Source: JAGPUQ01 sp947084925
Lineage (GTDB): Bacteria > Pseudomonadota > Gammaproteobacteria > Pseudomonadales > Porticoccaceae
Reading direction: 5' to 3'
NCBI GenBank assembly: GCA_947084925.1
Contig: CAMTUJ010000031.1
Span: 1 to 28,611, forward strand
DNA length: 28,611 nt
Numbering within the stretch: position 1 is the stretch's first letter; each line of letters begins with the position of its first letter. This document shows, piece by piece, positions 7,116 through 14,746 of the stretch. Below the pieces are notes generated by a model. It was not told the origin of the DNA and ran no database searches. It was given only the letters and a program-made list of their open reading frames with translations. A program made the position numbers and the translations under genes.

Positions 7116-8357
7116 ATGAAAACACTACTGCGAGCGGTCGCGTTGGCGACCGCCCTTGGCTTTCCCGAGGCGCTGACGGCGGCGCCCGAACCCTCTGCCG
7201 AGCCCACCATGGCCGAGGTGATGCGTCTGCTGAAAGAACAGCAGGCGGAGATCGAGGCGCTCAAAGCCCAGTTGCGCCAGACCGATACCAAGGTAGCGGA
7301 AACCGCGACGGCGGTGGAGGCCACCGCGAGTGTGGTCGAGACAGCGACCGGGCGCAGCGACAACTACGCCAAGATCGCCGACTGGGCCGAGCGTACCCAG
7401 ATCGGCGGGTATGGCGAGGTGCATTACAACAACAAGAAGAACGGTCGCACCGACGAGATCGATGTCCATCGCTTCGTGATGTACATGGGCCATGATTTCA
7501 CCGACAAGGTGCGGTTTTTTTCCGAGGTCGAGCTTGAACACGCGATTGCCGGCGACGACCAGCCCGGCGAGGTGGAGCTGGAGCAGGCCTATGTGGAGTG
7601 GGACTACGCCGAGCGCCAGAGCGCGAAATTCGGCCTGTTCCTGGTGCCGATCGGCATCATCAACGAAACCCATGAGCCCAATACTTTCTACGGGGTGGAA
7701 CGCAATAGTGTGGAGAGCCGCATCATTCCCGCCACCTGGTGGGAGTCCGGTGTGATGCTGGGTGGCGAAATAGCACCCGGCCTGCGCTATGACCTGGGCG
7801 TACACAGCGGTTTCGAGACGGCGGCCACTGGCAGCAGCGCGCTCGATATTCGCGCCGGGCGCCAGAAATCCGCTGAAGCCACCGCCGAAGAATTTGCCTA
7901 TACCGGACGCTTGAGATATACCGGAATCGCCGGTCTCGAACTTGCGGTGGCCGCGAATTATCAGGAAGACCTGTTGCAGGGTCAGGTGGCCGGCGCCGAC
8001 AAGGCGAGCGGATTGCTGTACGAGACGCACGCGGTCTACGAGACCGGGCCGTTCGGACTGCGGGCACTCTATGCCCAATGGGATATCGACGGCGCTCAGG
8101 CGCGGGCAATCGGCAAGGATGAGCAGAAGGGCTGGTATCTGGAACCTTCGTGGCGCCTGACCGAGAAACTCGGCCTCTTCGCGCGCTACAGCGAATGGGA
8201 TACCCAGGCGGGTGACCGCATCGATTCCGAAGTTGAACAGTTCGACGTGGGCTTCAACTACTGGCTGGTGACGAATGTGGTCTTGAAGGCCGACTGGGCG
8301 GATCAGCGCAATGGCAGCGGCGACAGCTTCAATCTGGGCCTCGGCTGGAGCTTCTGA
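7116..8357 (+). CDS. Outer-membrane porin with N-terminal coiled coil (OprP/OprO-like)
   Basis: This 413-residue protein has a signal peptide (MKTLLRAVALATALGFPEALTAA) and then a heptad-like coiled coil (about 33-75, MRLLKEQQAEIEALKAQL), as in trimeric anion-selective porins. The rest alternates short amphipathic strands such as IGGYGEVHYNN, KVRFFSEVELEHA, ELEQAYVEWDY and KFGLFLVPIGIINETHEP. It ends in a terminal Phe (LGLGWSF), the outer-membrane beta-barrel assembly signal. The LFLVPIGIINETHEP segment is typical of phosphate-selective-porin-like proteins. The ATG at 7116 has an ideal AAGGAG site. It is the first gene of an operon with the FMN-binding and PepSY genes. The transported solute cannot be read from the sequence; metal complexes or inorganic anions are possible. 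Confidence 0.85.
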   Translation: MKTLLRAVALATALGFPEALTAAPEPSAEPTMAEVMRLLKEQQAEIEALKAQLRQTDTKVAETATAVEATASVVETATGRSDNYAKIADWAERTQIGGYGEVHYNNKKNGRTDEIDVHRFVMYMGHDFTDKVRFFSEVELEHAIAGDDQPGEVELEQAYVEWDYAERQSAKFGLFLVPIGIINETHEPNTFYGVERNSVESRIIPATWWESGVMLGGEIAPGLRYDLGVHSGFETAATGSSALDIRAGRQKSAEATAEEFAYTGRLRYTGIAGLELAVAANYQEDLLQGQVAGADKASGLLYETHAVYETGPFGLRALYAQWDIDGAQARAIGKDEQKGWYLEPSWRLTEKLGLFARYSEWDTQAGDRIDSEVEQFDVGFNYWLVTNVVLKADWADQRNGSGDSFNLGLGWSF

Positions 8358-8360
8358 CCG

Positions 8361-8972
8361 GTGCGGATGGCCATGGTTCGCGCCACACTGAGTGGAGCGT
8401 GGCGGCGTCGTGCCGGCAACCGCGCTCCCGGCGGTGCGCTGTTGCTGGCCGTCATGCTGGCCCTGTGCCCGGCGGCGGCCATGGCCAAGGGCGTCTACCT
8501 GAGTCGGGAGGAATTCCTGGCGCAGGCCTTTGGCGGCGCCGCGCCGACACCGCAGATCCTGTGGCTGTCGGCGCCGCTGAAAGATGCGGCGGCCGAGATT
8601 CTCGGGCACCCGTTCGCGCAACTGCGGGTGCGCTACTGGCGGCATGGCGACCGCACCGCCTGGGTGCTCGACGAGATCGGCAAGACCCACCCCATCACCA
8701 TCGGGGTGGTGGTCGAACGGGGCGCCGTCGCGGCCATCCGGGTGCTGGAATTTCGCGAGAGTCGCGGTGAGGAGGTGCGTCTGCCTTTTTTCACCGATCA
8801 GTTCGTCGGCGCCGGCTTGCGTGCGGGCGACGGGCGCGAACTCGACCGCGGCATCGACGGCATCACCGGGGCCACGCTGTCGGTGCGCGCAATGCGGCGG
8901 GTGGCGCGGCTCGCACTCTTTTTTCATGATCGGGCGCTGCGCCCGATCCCTGCTCCAGGTGACGGCGAATGA
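8361..8972 (+). CDS. Exported FMN-binding-domain protein with ApbE-type flavinylation motif
   Basis: This protein of about 203 residues has a positively charged start followed by a hydrophobic export signal (ALLLAVMLALCPAAAMA, ending near residue 42). The C-terminal half is an FMN-binding domain: VVVERGAVAAIRVLEFRES, then QFVGAGL, then DGITGATLS at 166-174. The last is the motif in which ApbE attaches FMN covalently to a threonine, as in NqrC/RnfG. It is probably a periplasmic electron carrier. The start is ambiguous between GTG 8361, ATG 8367 and ATG 8373. It begins 3 bases after the porin stop and overlaps the PepSY gene by 4 bases (ATGA). No ApbE gene lies in the window. A 9-bp hairpin (8928-8948) lies in its 3' end. 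Confidence 0.85.
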   Translation: MRMAMVRATLSGAWRRRAGNRAPGGALLLAVMLALCPAAAMAKGVYLSREEFLAQAFGGAAPTPQILWLSAPLKDAAAEILGHPFAQLRVRYWRHGDRTAWVLDEIGKTHPITIGVVVERGAVAAIRVLEFRESRGEEVRLPFFTDQFVGAGLRAGDGRELDRGIDGITGATLSVRAMRRVARLALFFHDRALRPIPAPGDGE

Positions 8973-9721
8973 AGCTTCCCGATGATGGCCCTGCAAGCGA
9001 CCCCAACAGTGCGCTCAAGCGCTGGCATCGCCGCATCGGTGTGACGGCGGCGCTGTTTGTGATTCTGCTCGCGTTCAGCGGATTTTCCCTCAATCACCCC
9101 GAGCTGCTGGAGCTGGACCGCCTGGTGGTGCGCTCGCCGCTGGTGCTGGGCTGGTACGGCATCAAGCTGCCCGATGTCATCAACGGTCACGCCGTCGGCG
9201 CGCACTGGGTGAGCCAGGTGGGCGGCAAGGTGTTTCTCGATGCGGTGCCGCTGACGAGCTGCCGCGGCGAGTTGGTGGGCGCCGTGGAAATCGGTGGGGA
9301 AATGGCCGTTGCCTGCGCGGGCGAGCTGCTGCTGCTCTCGGCCGCGGGCGAGCTGCAGGACCGGATCGACGCCACTTACCGCTTGCCGGTGCCGGTGGAG
9401 GCATTGGGCGCGCGGGATGGTCAGCTGCTGTTGCGTGGCCAGGGCAAGGCGTTCCGGGTGGAGCCCGAGGCGCCTTCCTTTACGGTTCTGAGCGGAGCCG
9501 AACCCGCCTGGTCAGTGGCCGCGCCGTTGCCGCCGGCGCTGGCGGAGCAGCTCGCACCCCAGGCGGCGGGCGACGCGATCACCCTTGAGCGGCTGGTCCA
9601 GGACATTCACAGCGGTCGCATCCTGGGGCGCTGGGGCGTGTACTGGATGGACGGCGTGGCGGTGTTGATGGTGCTGCTCGCACTGACCGGCTTGAAGGCC
9701 TGGCGCCGCGAACAGCGCTGA
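8969..9721 (+). CDS. PepSY-associated transmembrane protein (putative electron-transfer membrane partner)
   Basis: This 250-residue inner-membrane protein has two transmembrane segments: residues about 22-43 (RIGVTAALFVILLAFSGFSL) and about 224-245 near the C terminus (DGVAVLMVLLALTG). The loop between them is periplasmic. Conserved features of PepSY_TM proteins are visible: KRWHRRIG before helix 1, NHPELLELD after it, and LVQDIHSGRILGRWGVYW before the last helix, with histidines that could bind haem. In several lineages PepSY_TM proteins pair with flavinylated FMN-binding proteins to pass electrons out of the membrane; the ATGA overlap with the FMN-binding gene supports this. A role in ferric or other metal reduction is inferred. 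A direct haem assignment is not proven by sequence. Confidence 0.82.
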   Translation: MKLPDDGPASDPNSALKRWHRRIGVTAALFVILLAFSGFSLNHPELLELDRLVVRSPLVLGWYGIKLPDVINGHAVGAHWVSQVGGKVFLDAVPLTSCRGELVGAVEIGGEMAVACAGELLLLSAAGELQDRIDATYRLPVPVEALGARDGQLLLRGQGKAFRVEPEAPSFTVLSGAEPAWSVAAPLPPALAEQLAPQAAGDAITLERLVQDIHSGRILGRWGVYWMDGVAVLMVLLALTGLKAWRREQR

Positions 9722-9727
9722 CCAGGT

Positions 9728-9919
9728 TCAACCGTTTTCATCGCGCAGTTGCAGATCGATGTTGCCGTCGGCGTCGATCTGTACCCACACGGTCATCGGG
9801 CGGCAGCAGACCGGGCAATCCTCGATGTAGGACTGCTCCTCCACCGAGCAGTCCACCACCAGTTCGATGGTTTCGCCGCAATAGGGGCAGTCGGCTGTGG
9901 CGCAGTCGGTCAGGTTCAT
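9728..9919 (-). CDS. CPXCG-motif cysteine-rich zinc-ribbon protein
   Basis: A 63-residue protein beginning MNLTDCATADCPYCGE. Two Cys-x2-Cys pairs (CPYC at 11-14 and CPVC further on) form the zinc ribbon of the CPXCG family (Cys_rich_CPXG), common in gamma- and betaproteobacteria. Its function is unknown. I chose the ATG at 9919 rather than an upstream start at 10000 because the family begins close to the first cysteine and the extension is Arg/Pro-rich. It is convergent with the PepSY gene (6-base gap) and divergent from the thiolase gene. Confidence 0.88.
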   Translation of the reverse strand: MNLTDCATADCPYCGETIELVVDCSVEEQSYIEDCPVCCRPMTVWVQIDADGNIDLQLRDENG

Positions 9920-10032
9920 GGACGGGGACCGTGGGCGGGGCGCGGCAGTATAAATTGAACCGGCGCGGGTCCTGCGCTTAAATGGTCGCCCTTCACCCAT
10001 TCACTCACGCGTACCTCACCCGGAGTCTCGCC

Positions 10033-11211
10033 ATGGCGGAAGCCTATATCGTCGGTGCCTTGCGCACCGCCACCGGTCGCAACCGCGGCCGTCTGAGCAA
10101 AATCCACCCGGTCGACCTCGGCGCCATGCTGGTGGACGGCCTGCTCGACCAGGTCGGCATCGATCCGACGAAAGTCGATGATCTGATTTTCGGCTGCGTG
10201 TCCCAGTACGGCGCGCAGACCGGCAACGTCGCGCGCAACGTGGCGCTGTCGTCGCGCCTCGGCGAGGCGGTGCCCGGCACCACGGTGGACCGCCAGTGCG
10301 GATCCGCGCAGCAGGCGATTCACTTCGCCGCCCAGGCGGTGATGTCCGGCACCCAGGATGTGGTGATCGCCGGCGGCGTCGAATCCATGTCCCAGGTGCC
10401 GATGTTTTCCGCCGTCGATGACGCCGCCGAAAAAGGCCGCGGCAAACCCAAGGGCGCGCGCCTCGAAGAGCGTTATCCCGGCATCGAGTTCAGCCAGTTC
10501 ATGGGCGCGGAAATGCTCGCGAAGAAATACGGCATCACCCGCGAGGAGCTCGATGATTTCGGCTACGCCAGCCACATGAAGGCCACCGAAGCCACCGCGA
10601 ACGGCAAGTTCCGTCAGGAAATCCTGCCGCTGGAACTGACCACCGAAGACGGTCGCAGCGTGATTCACGACGCCGACGAGGGCATTCGTCCGAATGCGAA
10701 TCGCGACGCGATGAAAACCCTGGAGCCGCTGGCGCCGGGCGGTGTGATTACCGCCGGAACCGCGAGCCAGATCAGTGACGGTGCCGCCGCGGTCATGATC
10801 GCCAACGACGCCGCCGTGAAAAAATACGGCCTCAAGCCGCGCGCCCGCATTCGCGCCCTGGCGGTGATCGGTTCGGACCCGGTGATCATGCTGGAAGGTC
10901 CGATTCCCGCCACGCAAAAGGCACTGGAGCGCGCCGGTCTCACCATCGACGACATCGACCTCTACGAAGTCAACGAAGCCTTCGGCTCGGTGCCGCTGGC
11001 CTGGGCCAGGGCGGTGGGCGCCGATCTCGCCAAGCTCAATGTCAATGGCGGGGCGCAGGCCAACGGCCATCCCCTGGGTTGCACCGGCGCCAAGCTGATG
11101 ACCACGCTGCTCAACGAGCTGGAGCGCCGCAAGGGCCGCTACGGCCTGCTCGCCATCTGCGAAGGCGGCGGCACGGCGAACGCCACCATCATCGAACGCC
11201 TGGACAGCTAA
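10033..11211 (+). CDS. Acetyl-CoA C-acyltransferase (thiolase), FadA5-like
   Basis: This 392-residue thiolase cleaves a 3-ketoacyl-CoA with CoA, releasing acetyl- or propionyl-CoA. The nucleophilic cysteine is C89 in VDRQCGSAQQA. NEAFGS and QANGHPLGCTGA hold the catalytic asparagine/histidine loop, and CEGGGTANATIIERL holds the second cysteine. VDRQCGSAQQAIHFAAQAV and CEGGGTANATIIERL resemble the steroid/branched-chain thiolases of the FadA5 group more than the fatty-acid FadA or the biosynthetic PhaA. The ATG at 10033 begins the conserved AYIVGALRTATGR core and has a CGGAG-like site. It stands alone (prmB follows after 56 bases). The substrate is inferred as branched or terpenoid/steroid acyl-CoA. 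Confidence 0.9.
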   Translation: MAEAYIVGALRTATGRNRGRLSKIHPVDLGAMLVDGLLDQVGIDPTKVDDLIFGCVSQYGAQTGNVARNVALSSRLGEAVPGTTVDRQCGSAQQAIHFAAQAVMSGTQDVVIAGGVESMSQVPMFSAVDDAAEKGRGKPKGARLEERYPGIEFSQFMGAEMLAKKYGITREELDDFGYASHMKATEATANGKFRQEILPLELTTEDGRSVIHDADEGIRPNANRDAMKTLEPLAPGGVITAGTASQISDGAAAVMIANDAAVKKYGLKPRARIRALAVIGSDPVIMLEGPIPATQKALERAGLTIDDIDLYEVNEAFGSVPLAWARAVGADLAKLNVNGGAQANGHPLGCTGAKLMTTLLNELERRKGRYGLLAICEGGGTANATIIERLDS

Positions 11212-11267
11212 GGCGCTGCTTCCGGGTGCCGGCGAACGGCCGCCGCCCGGAGGCGCGGATCGCGATC

Positions 11268-12173
11268 ATGCAGCGAGCCTGCCTGGAACAGCTCTTCACG
11301 GTGCGCGATTTCGTGCGCTGGGGCACCAGCCGCTTCACCGAGGCGGGACTCTGGTTCGGCCACGGCACCGACAACGCCTGGGACGAAGCCGTGGTGCTGG
11401 TGTGCGCCGCGCTGCATCTGCCCCTTCAGTCGGGCCCGAATGTGCTGGACGCGCGCCTTCTCGACAGCGAGAAACGCCGCGTGCTCGAATTTCTGGAGCG
11501 CCGCGTCGCGGAGCGCCTGCCGGCGCCCTATATCACCGGCGAAGCCTGGTTTGCCGGGCTGAAATTTCAGGTCGATGAGCGGGTGCTGGTGCCGCGCTCG
11601 CCGTTCGCGGAGCTGATTGAGCAGGGCTTCAGTCCCTGGCTGGCGCGCGCGCCCGAGCGCATTCTCGACCTCTGCACGGGTTCCGGTTGCATCGGCATCG
11701 CCTGTGCGCTGGCCTTTCCCGACGCCGAGGTGGATCTGGCCGACATCTCCACCGAAGCCCTGGATGTCGCCGAAGCCAATATTGTCGAGCACGAGCTCGA
11801 ACGCCGGGTGCGCGCGGTCGAGACCGATCTGTTCGACGGGCTGGAAGAAGCCTACGACCTGATCGTCTGCAATCCGCCCTATGTGGATGCCGGCGACTAT
11901 GCCGCGATGCCGGATGAATACCACAGTGAGCCCGTGCTCGCGCTGGCCGCCGGTGCCGACGGGCTGGACCTGGTGCGCCGTGTGTTGCGCGAGGCGCCCG
12001 ACTGGTTGCAGGACGATGGTCTGCTGTTCGTCGAAGTGGGCAACTCGGCGCTGGCGCTGGAAGAACGCTATCCGGAAATTCCTTTCACCTGGGTCGAGCT
12101 GGAACGTGGCGGCGACGGTATTTTTGTCTTGACCCGGGACGAACTGCTGGCGGCGCAGGCGTTCCTCGATTAG
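11268..12173 (+). CDS. prmB: Ribosomal protein L3 N5-glutamine methyltransferase
   Basis: This 301-residue SAM-dependent methyltransferase modifies a glutamine of ribosomal protein L3. The N-terminal helical domain is followed by GEAWFAGLKFQVDERVLVPRSP, the SAM motif LDLCTGSGCIG (133-143), and the catalytic NPPY (202-205) that orients the glutamine amide. PrmB rather than PrmC (release-factor methyltransferase) is favoured by the start (EQLFTVRDFVRWGTSRFTEAGL) and by the position next to aroC, as in Pseudomonas and Escherichia. The ATG at 11268 is the first in frame after the thiolase stop. Confidence 0.94.
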   Translation: MQRACLEQLFTVRDFVRWGTSRFTEAGLWFGHGTDNAWDEAVVLVCAALHLPLQSGPNVLDARLLDSEKRRVLEFLERRVAERLPAPYITGEAWFAGLKFQVDERVLVPRSPFAELIEQGFSPWLARAPERILDLCTGSGCIGIACALAFPDAEVDLADISTEALDVAEANIVEHELERRVRAVETDLFDGLEEAYDLIVCNPPYVDAGDYAAMPDEYHSEPVLALAAGADGLDLVRRVLREAPDWLQDDGLLFVEVGNSALALEERYPEIPFTWVELERGGDGIFVLTRDELLAAQAFLD

Positions 12174-12189
12174 GGATGTTCTGAATAAT

Positions 12190-12281
12190 CCGTTCGTGGT
12201 GAGCCCGTCGAACCATGAACGTGTTGAAGCTGCATTTTCCGAGGCCTGCCGTTCACCCTTCGACCGGCTCAGGGCGAACGG
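12190..12281. repeat. Inverted pair of intergenic palindromic repeats
   Basis: CCGTTCGTGGTGAGCCCGTC... (12190-12221) is followed by the related inverted copy CCGTTCACCCTTCGACCGGC... (12249-12281). This element, with its core GTTCGCCCTGAGC..GTCGAAGGGTGAAC, is a widespread proteobacterial intergenic repeat able to fold into a hairpin. It occupies the gap between prmB and aroC and could act as a terminator or boundary. Confidence 0.7.
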
Positions 12282-12346
12282 CGGAGATGTTCAGCGCCCC
12301 CTGGATTTGAAAATCCGGATTGGAATACCCGATTGGCCGCCGCGAT

Positions 12347-12378
12347 TTGCCCGCCGGGCAGCTCGCGACCCCTATAAT
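12347..12378 (+). promoter_or_regulatory. Candidate aroC promoter
   Basis: There is a perfect TATAAT (12373-12378), with TTGCCC (12347-12352) as the best -35, 20 bases upstream. That spacer is longer than ideal. The start codon GTG 12418 lies 40 bases downstream, preceded by AAGGGAG. Confidence 0.45.
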
Positions 12379-12417
12379 GCAGCGTCTCATGCAACCTCAC
12401 TGGCAAGGGAGCCTGGC

Positions 12418-13533
12418 GTGTCCGGCAATACCATCGGCAAACTGTTCACGGTCACCACTTTCGGCGAGAGCCACGGCCCGGCGCTCGGCTGCATCGTCGA
12501 TGGCTGTCCGCCCGGTCTGGCGCTTACCGAAGCCGATTTGCAGCATGATTTGGACCGGCGCAAACCCGGGCAGTCGCGCTACACGACGCAGCGCCGCGAG
12601 GAGGATCGGGTCCGCATCCTCTCCGGCGTCTTCGAAGGCGTCACCACCGGCACGTCCATCGGTCTGCTGATCGAAAACACCGATCAGCGCTCGAAGGATT
12701 ACAGCGCGATCCAGCAGTCGTTCCGGCCCGCCCACGCGGACTACACCTATTTTCAGAAGTACGGCATCCGCGACCACCGCGGCGGCGGTCGTGCCTCGGC
12801 GCGCGAAACCGCGATGCGCGTCGCGGCGGGCGGCATCGCCAAAAAATACCTGCGCGAGCGCTATGGCGTCGAAGTGCGCGGCTATCTGAGCCGCCTGGGG
12901 CCGTTCGCGGTCGGCACGGTCGACTGGAATGAAATCGACAACAACCCGTTTTTTTGTCCCGACGCGGCGCTCGTGCCCGAGCTCGAAACCTTCATGCAGG
13001 CGCTGGTGAAGGACGGCGATTCCATCGGCGCCGAGATCGCGGTGCGGGCCACCGGCGTGCCGCCGGGCTGGGGCGAGCCGGTGTTCGACAAGCTCGACGC
13101 CGCCATCGCGGGCGCCATGATGAGCATCAACGCGGTCAAGGGCGTGGCCATCGGCGACGGTTTCGAGGTGGTGGCGCAAAAGGGCACCGAGCACCGCGAC
13201 GAGATGACGCCCGCCGGGTTTCTGTCGAACCACGCCGGCGGCGTGCTGGGCGGTATTTCCAGCGGCCAGGACATCCTGGTGCGGCTCGCGCTCAAACCCA
13301 CCTCCAGCCTGCGCCTGCCCGGGCGCGGCGTGGACACGACGGGTCAGGAGGTCGAAGTGGTCACCACCGGCCGTCACGATCCCTGCGTCGGCATCCGCGC
13401 CACCCCCATCGCCGAGGCCATGCTGGCGCTGGTGCTGATGGATCATGCCCTGCGCCATCGCGGCCAGAATCAGGATGTTGTGTCGGGACTGCCGCCGCTG
13501 GGCGCTCGGGATGCTCGGGACCCTGGACGCTGA
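12418..13533 (+). CDS. aroC: Chorismate synthase
   Basis: This 371-residue protein converts 5-enolpyruvylshikimate-3-phosphate to chorismate using reduced FMN, the last step of the shikimate pathway. All three family signatures are visible: GESHGPALGCIVDGCPPG near the N terminus, HRGGGRASARETAMRVAAG in the middle, and GGISSGQDILVRLALKPT toward the end, with TGRHDPCVG near the C terminus. The start is GTG at 12418, with AAGGGAG 7 bases upstream and the conserved SGNTIGKLF beginning directly after. The longer open frame upstream is low-complexity read-through. The MFS gene follows without a gap. A flavin reductase is not encoded nearby. Confidence 0.97.
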   Translation: MSGNTIGKLFTVTTFGESHGPALGCIVDGCPPGLALTEADLQHDLDRRKPGQSRYTTQRREEDRVRILSGVFEGVTTGTSIGLLIENTDQRSKDYSAIQQSFRPAHADYTYFQKYGIRDHRGGGRASARETAMRVAAGGIAKKYLRERYGVEVRGYLSRLGPFAVGTVDWNEIDNNPFFCPDAALVPELETFMQALVKDGDSIGAEIAVRATGVPPGWGEPVFDKLDAAIAGAMMSINAVKGVAIGDGFEVVAQKGTEHRDEMTPAGFLSNHAGGVLGGISSGQDILVRLALKPTSSLRLPGRGVDTTGQEVEVVTTGRHDPCVGIRATPIAEAMLALVLMDHALRHRGQNQDVVSGLPPLGARDARDPGR

Positions 13534-14700
13534 TTGAGCGCCCCCGGAGTCAGCGGCCCGATTCCGTACTGGCGGTTATCCGGGTTTTATTTTTTCTATT
13601 TTGCGCTGCTGGGCGGGCTGTATCCGTACTGGCCGTTGTATCTACGCGGCCTGGGTTTTACGCCGGAACAGATCGGCGCGCTGCTCGCCATTCCCCTGGT
13701 AACCAAGGTCGTCGCGCCCAACCTGTGGAGCTGGCTCGGCGACCGGAGCGGGCGGCGGCTCACCATCATCCGGCTGGGTTCGCTGCTGGCATTCCTGTGT
13801 TTTCTGGGCATCTTCGCCGGCGACAGCCTGCCCTGGCTGGTGCTGGTACTCTCCGGTTACAGCTTTTTCTGGAACGCCGTGCTGCCGCAGCACGAAGTCA
13901 TCACCCTTGGCTTTCTGGGCGCACGGCCCGAGCGCTACAGCCGTATCCGGCTCTGGGGTTCCATCGGTTTCATCGCGGCGGTGGTGGGTGTCGGTTTCTG
14001 TTTCGAAACCTGGGGCATCGGCTGGTTTCCGGTCGCCGGGTCGCTGCTGCTGGCGACCATTCTGCTGAGCAGCCTGATGATTCCCAGGCCGACGGCGGGT
14101 GCCCGCGAGCGCCACTGGCAACCTTTGCACGCGGCGGCGCGGCAGCCGGCGGTGCTCGCCTTTCTCGCCGCCGGACTGCTGTTGCAGGTCGCGCACGGCG
14201 CTTATTACAGTTTCATCAGCATTCACCTGGAAACCCTGGGCTACAGCCGGTCCGCCATCGGTGTGCTGTGGTCGGTGGGAGTGGTGGCGGAAATCCTGGT
14301 GTTCATGGTGATGCACCGGGTGCTGCTGCGCTTTGGGGTGCGCACCGTGCTGCTCGCCAGTCTGTTGCTCGCGGCCCTGCGCTGGTGGCTGATCGGTAAC
14401 TGGAGTCAGTCGCTGTGGCTGCTGGTTGCCGCCCAGTCGCTGCATGCGTTCAGTTTTGGCACCTTCCACGCCGCCGGAGTCGAAACCATCCGTCGTCTGT
14501 TCGGACCGGGCGCCCAGGGCGGCGGTCAGGCGCTCTACGGCGCGGTGAGTTTCGGTTTGGGCGGCGCCATCGGCTCCTGGCTCGCCGGCCGCTTCTGGCA
14601 CCTGGGGGCGGCCCTGGTGTTCGATGCGGCCGCGCTGGCCTGTGTGGTGGCGGCGCTGATCGCCTGGTACGGATTTCGCGATCGACGCCTGCGCGACTGA
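13534..14700 (+). CDS. MFS transporter, HcaT / MFS_1-like family
   Basis: This 388-residue inner-membrane protein has about 12 hydrophobic segments. The opening IPYWRLSGFYFFYFALLGGLYPYWPLYL and GLGFTPEQIGALLAIPLVTKVVAPNLWSWLGD are typical of the MFS_1-like group that includes the putative 3-phenylpropionate transporter HcaT. It starts with TTG directly after the aroC stop (TGATTG), so it is translationally coupled. No strong ribosome site is seen. The aroC-MFS pairing occurs in Pseudomonas and relatives. The substrate is unknown; an aromatic acid is plausible. Confidence 0.86.
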   Translation: MSAPGVSGPIPYWRLSGFYFFYFALLGGLYPYWPLYLRGLGFTPEQIGALLAIPLVTKVVAPNLWSWLGDRSGRRLTIIRLGSLLAFLCFLGIFAGDSLPWLVLVLSGYSFFWNAVLPQHEVITLGFLGARPERYSRIRLWGSIGFIAAVVGVGFCFETWGIGWFPVAGSLLLATILLSSLMIPRPTAGARERHWQPLHAAARQPAVLAFLAAGLLLQVAHGAYYSFISIHLETLGYSRSAIGVLWSVGVVAEILVFMVMHRVLLRFGVRTVLLASLLLAALRWWLIGNWSQSLWLLVAAQSLHAFSFGTFHAAGVETIRRLFGPGAQGGGQALYGAVSFGLGGAIGSWLAGRFWHLGAALVFDAAALACVVAALIAWYGFRDRRLRD

Positions 14701-14746
14701 GTGCCGTTCAGCAGTCGATCGTGTGACTTCCGGCGGTTGAATGGAT

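Noticed and set aside
12196..12417. Upstream extension of aroC
   Set aside because: It reads through the palindromic repeat pair and a likely promoter. The GTG at 12418 has a Shine-Dalgarno and begins the conserved SGNTIGKLF.
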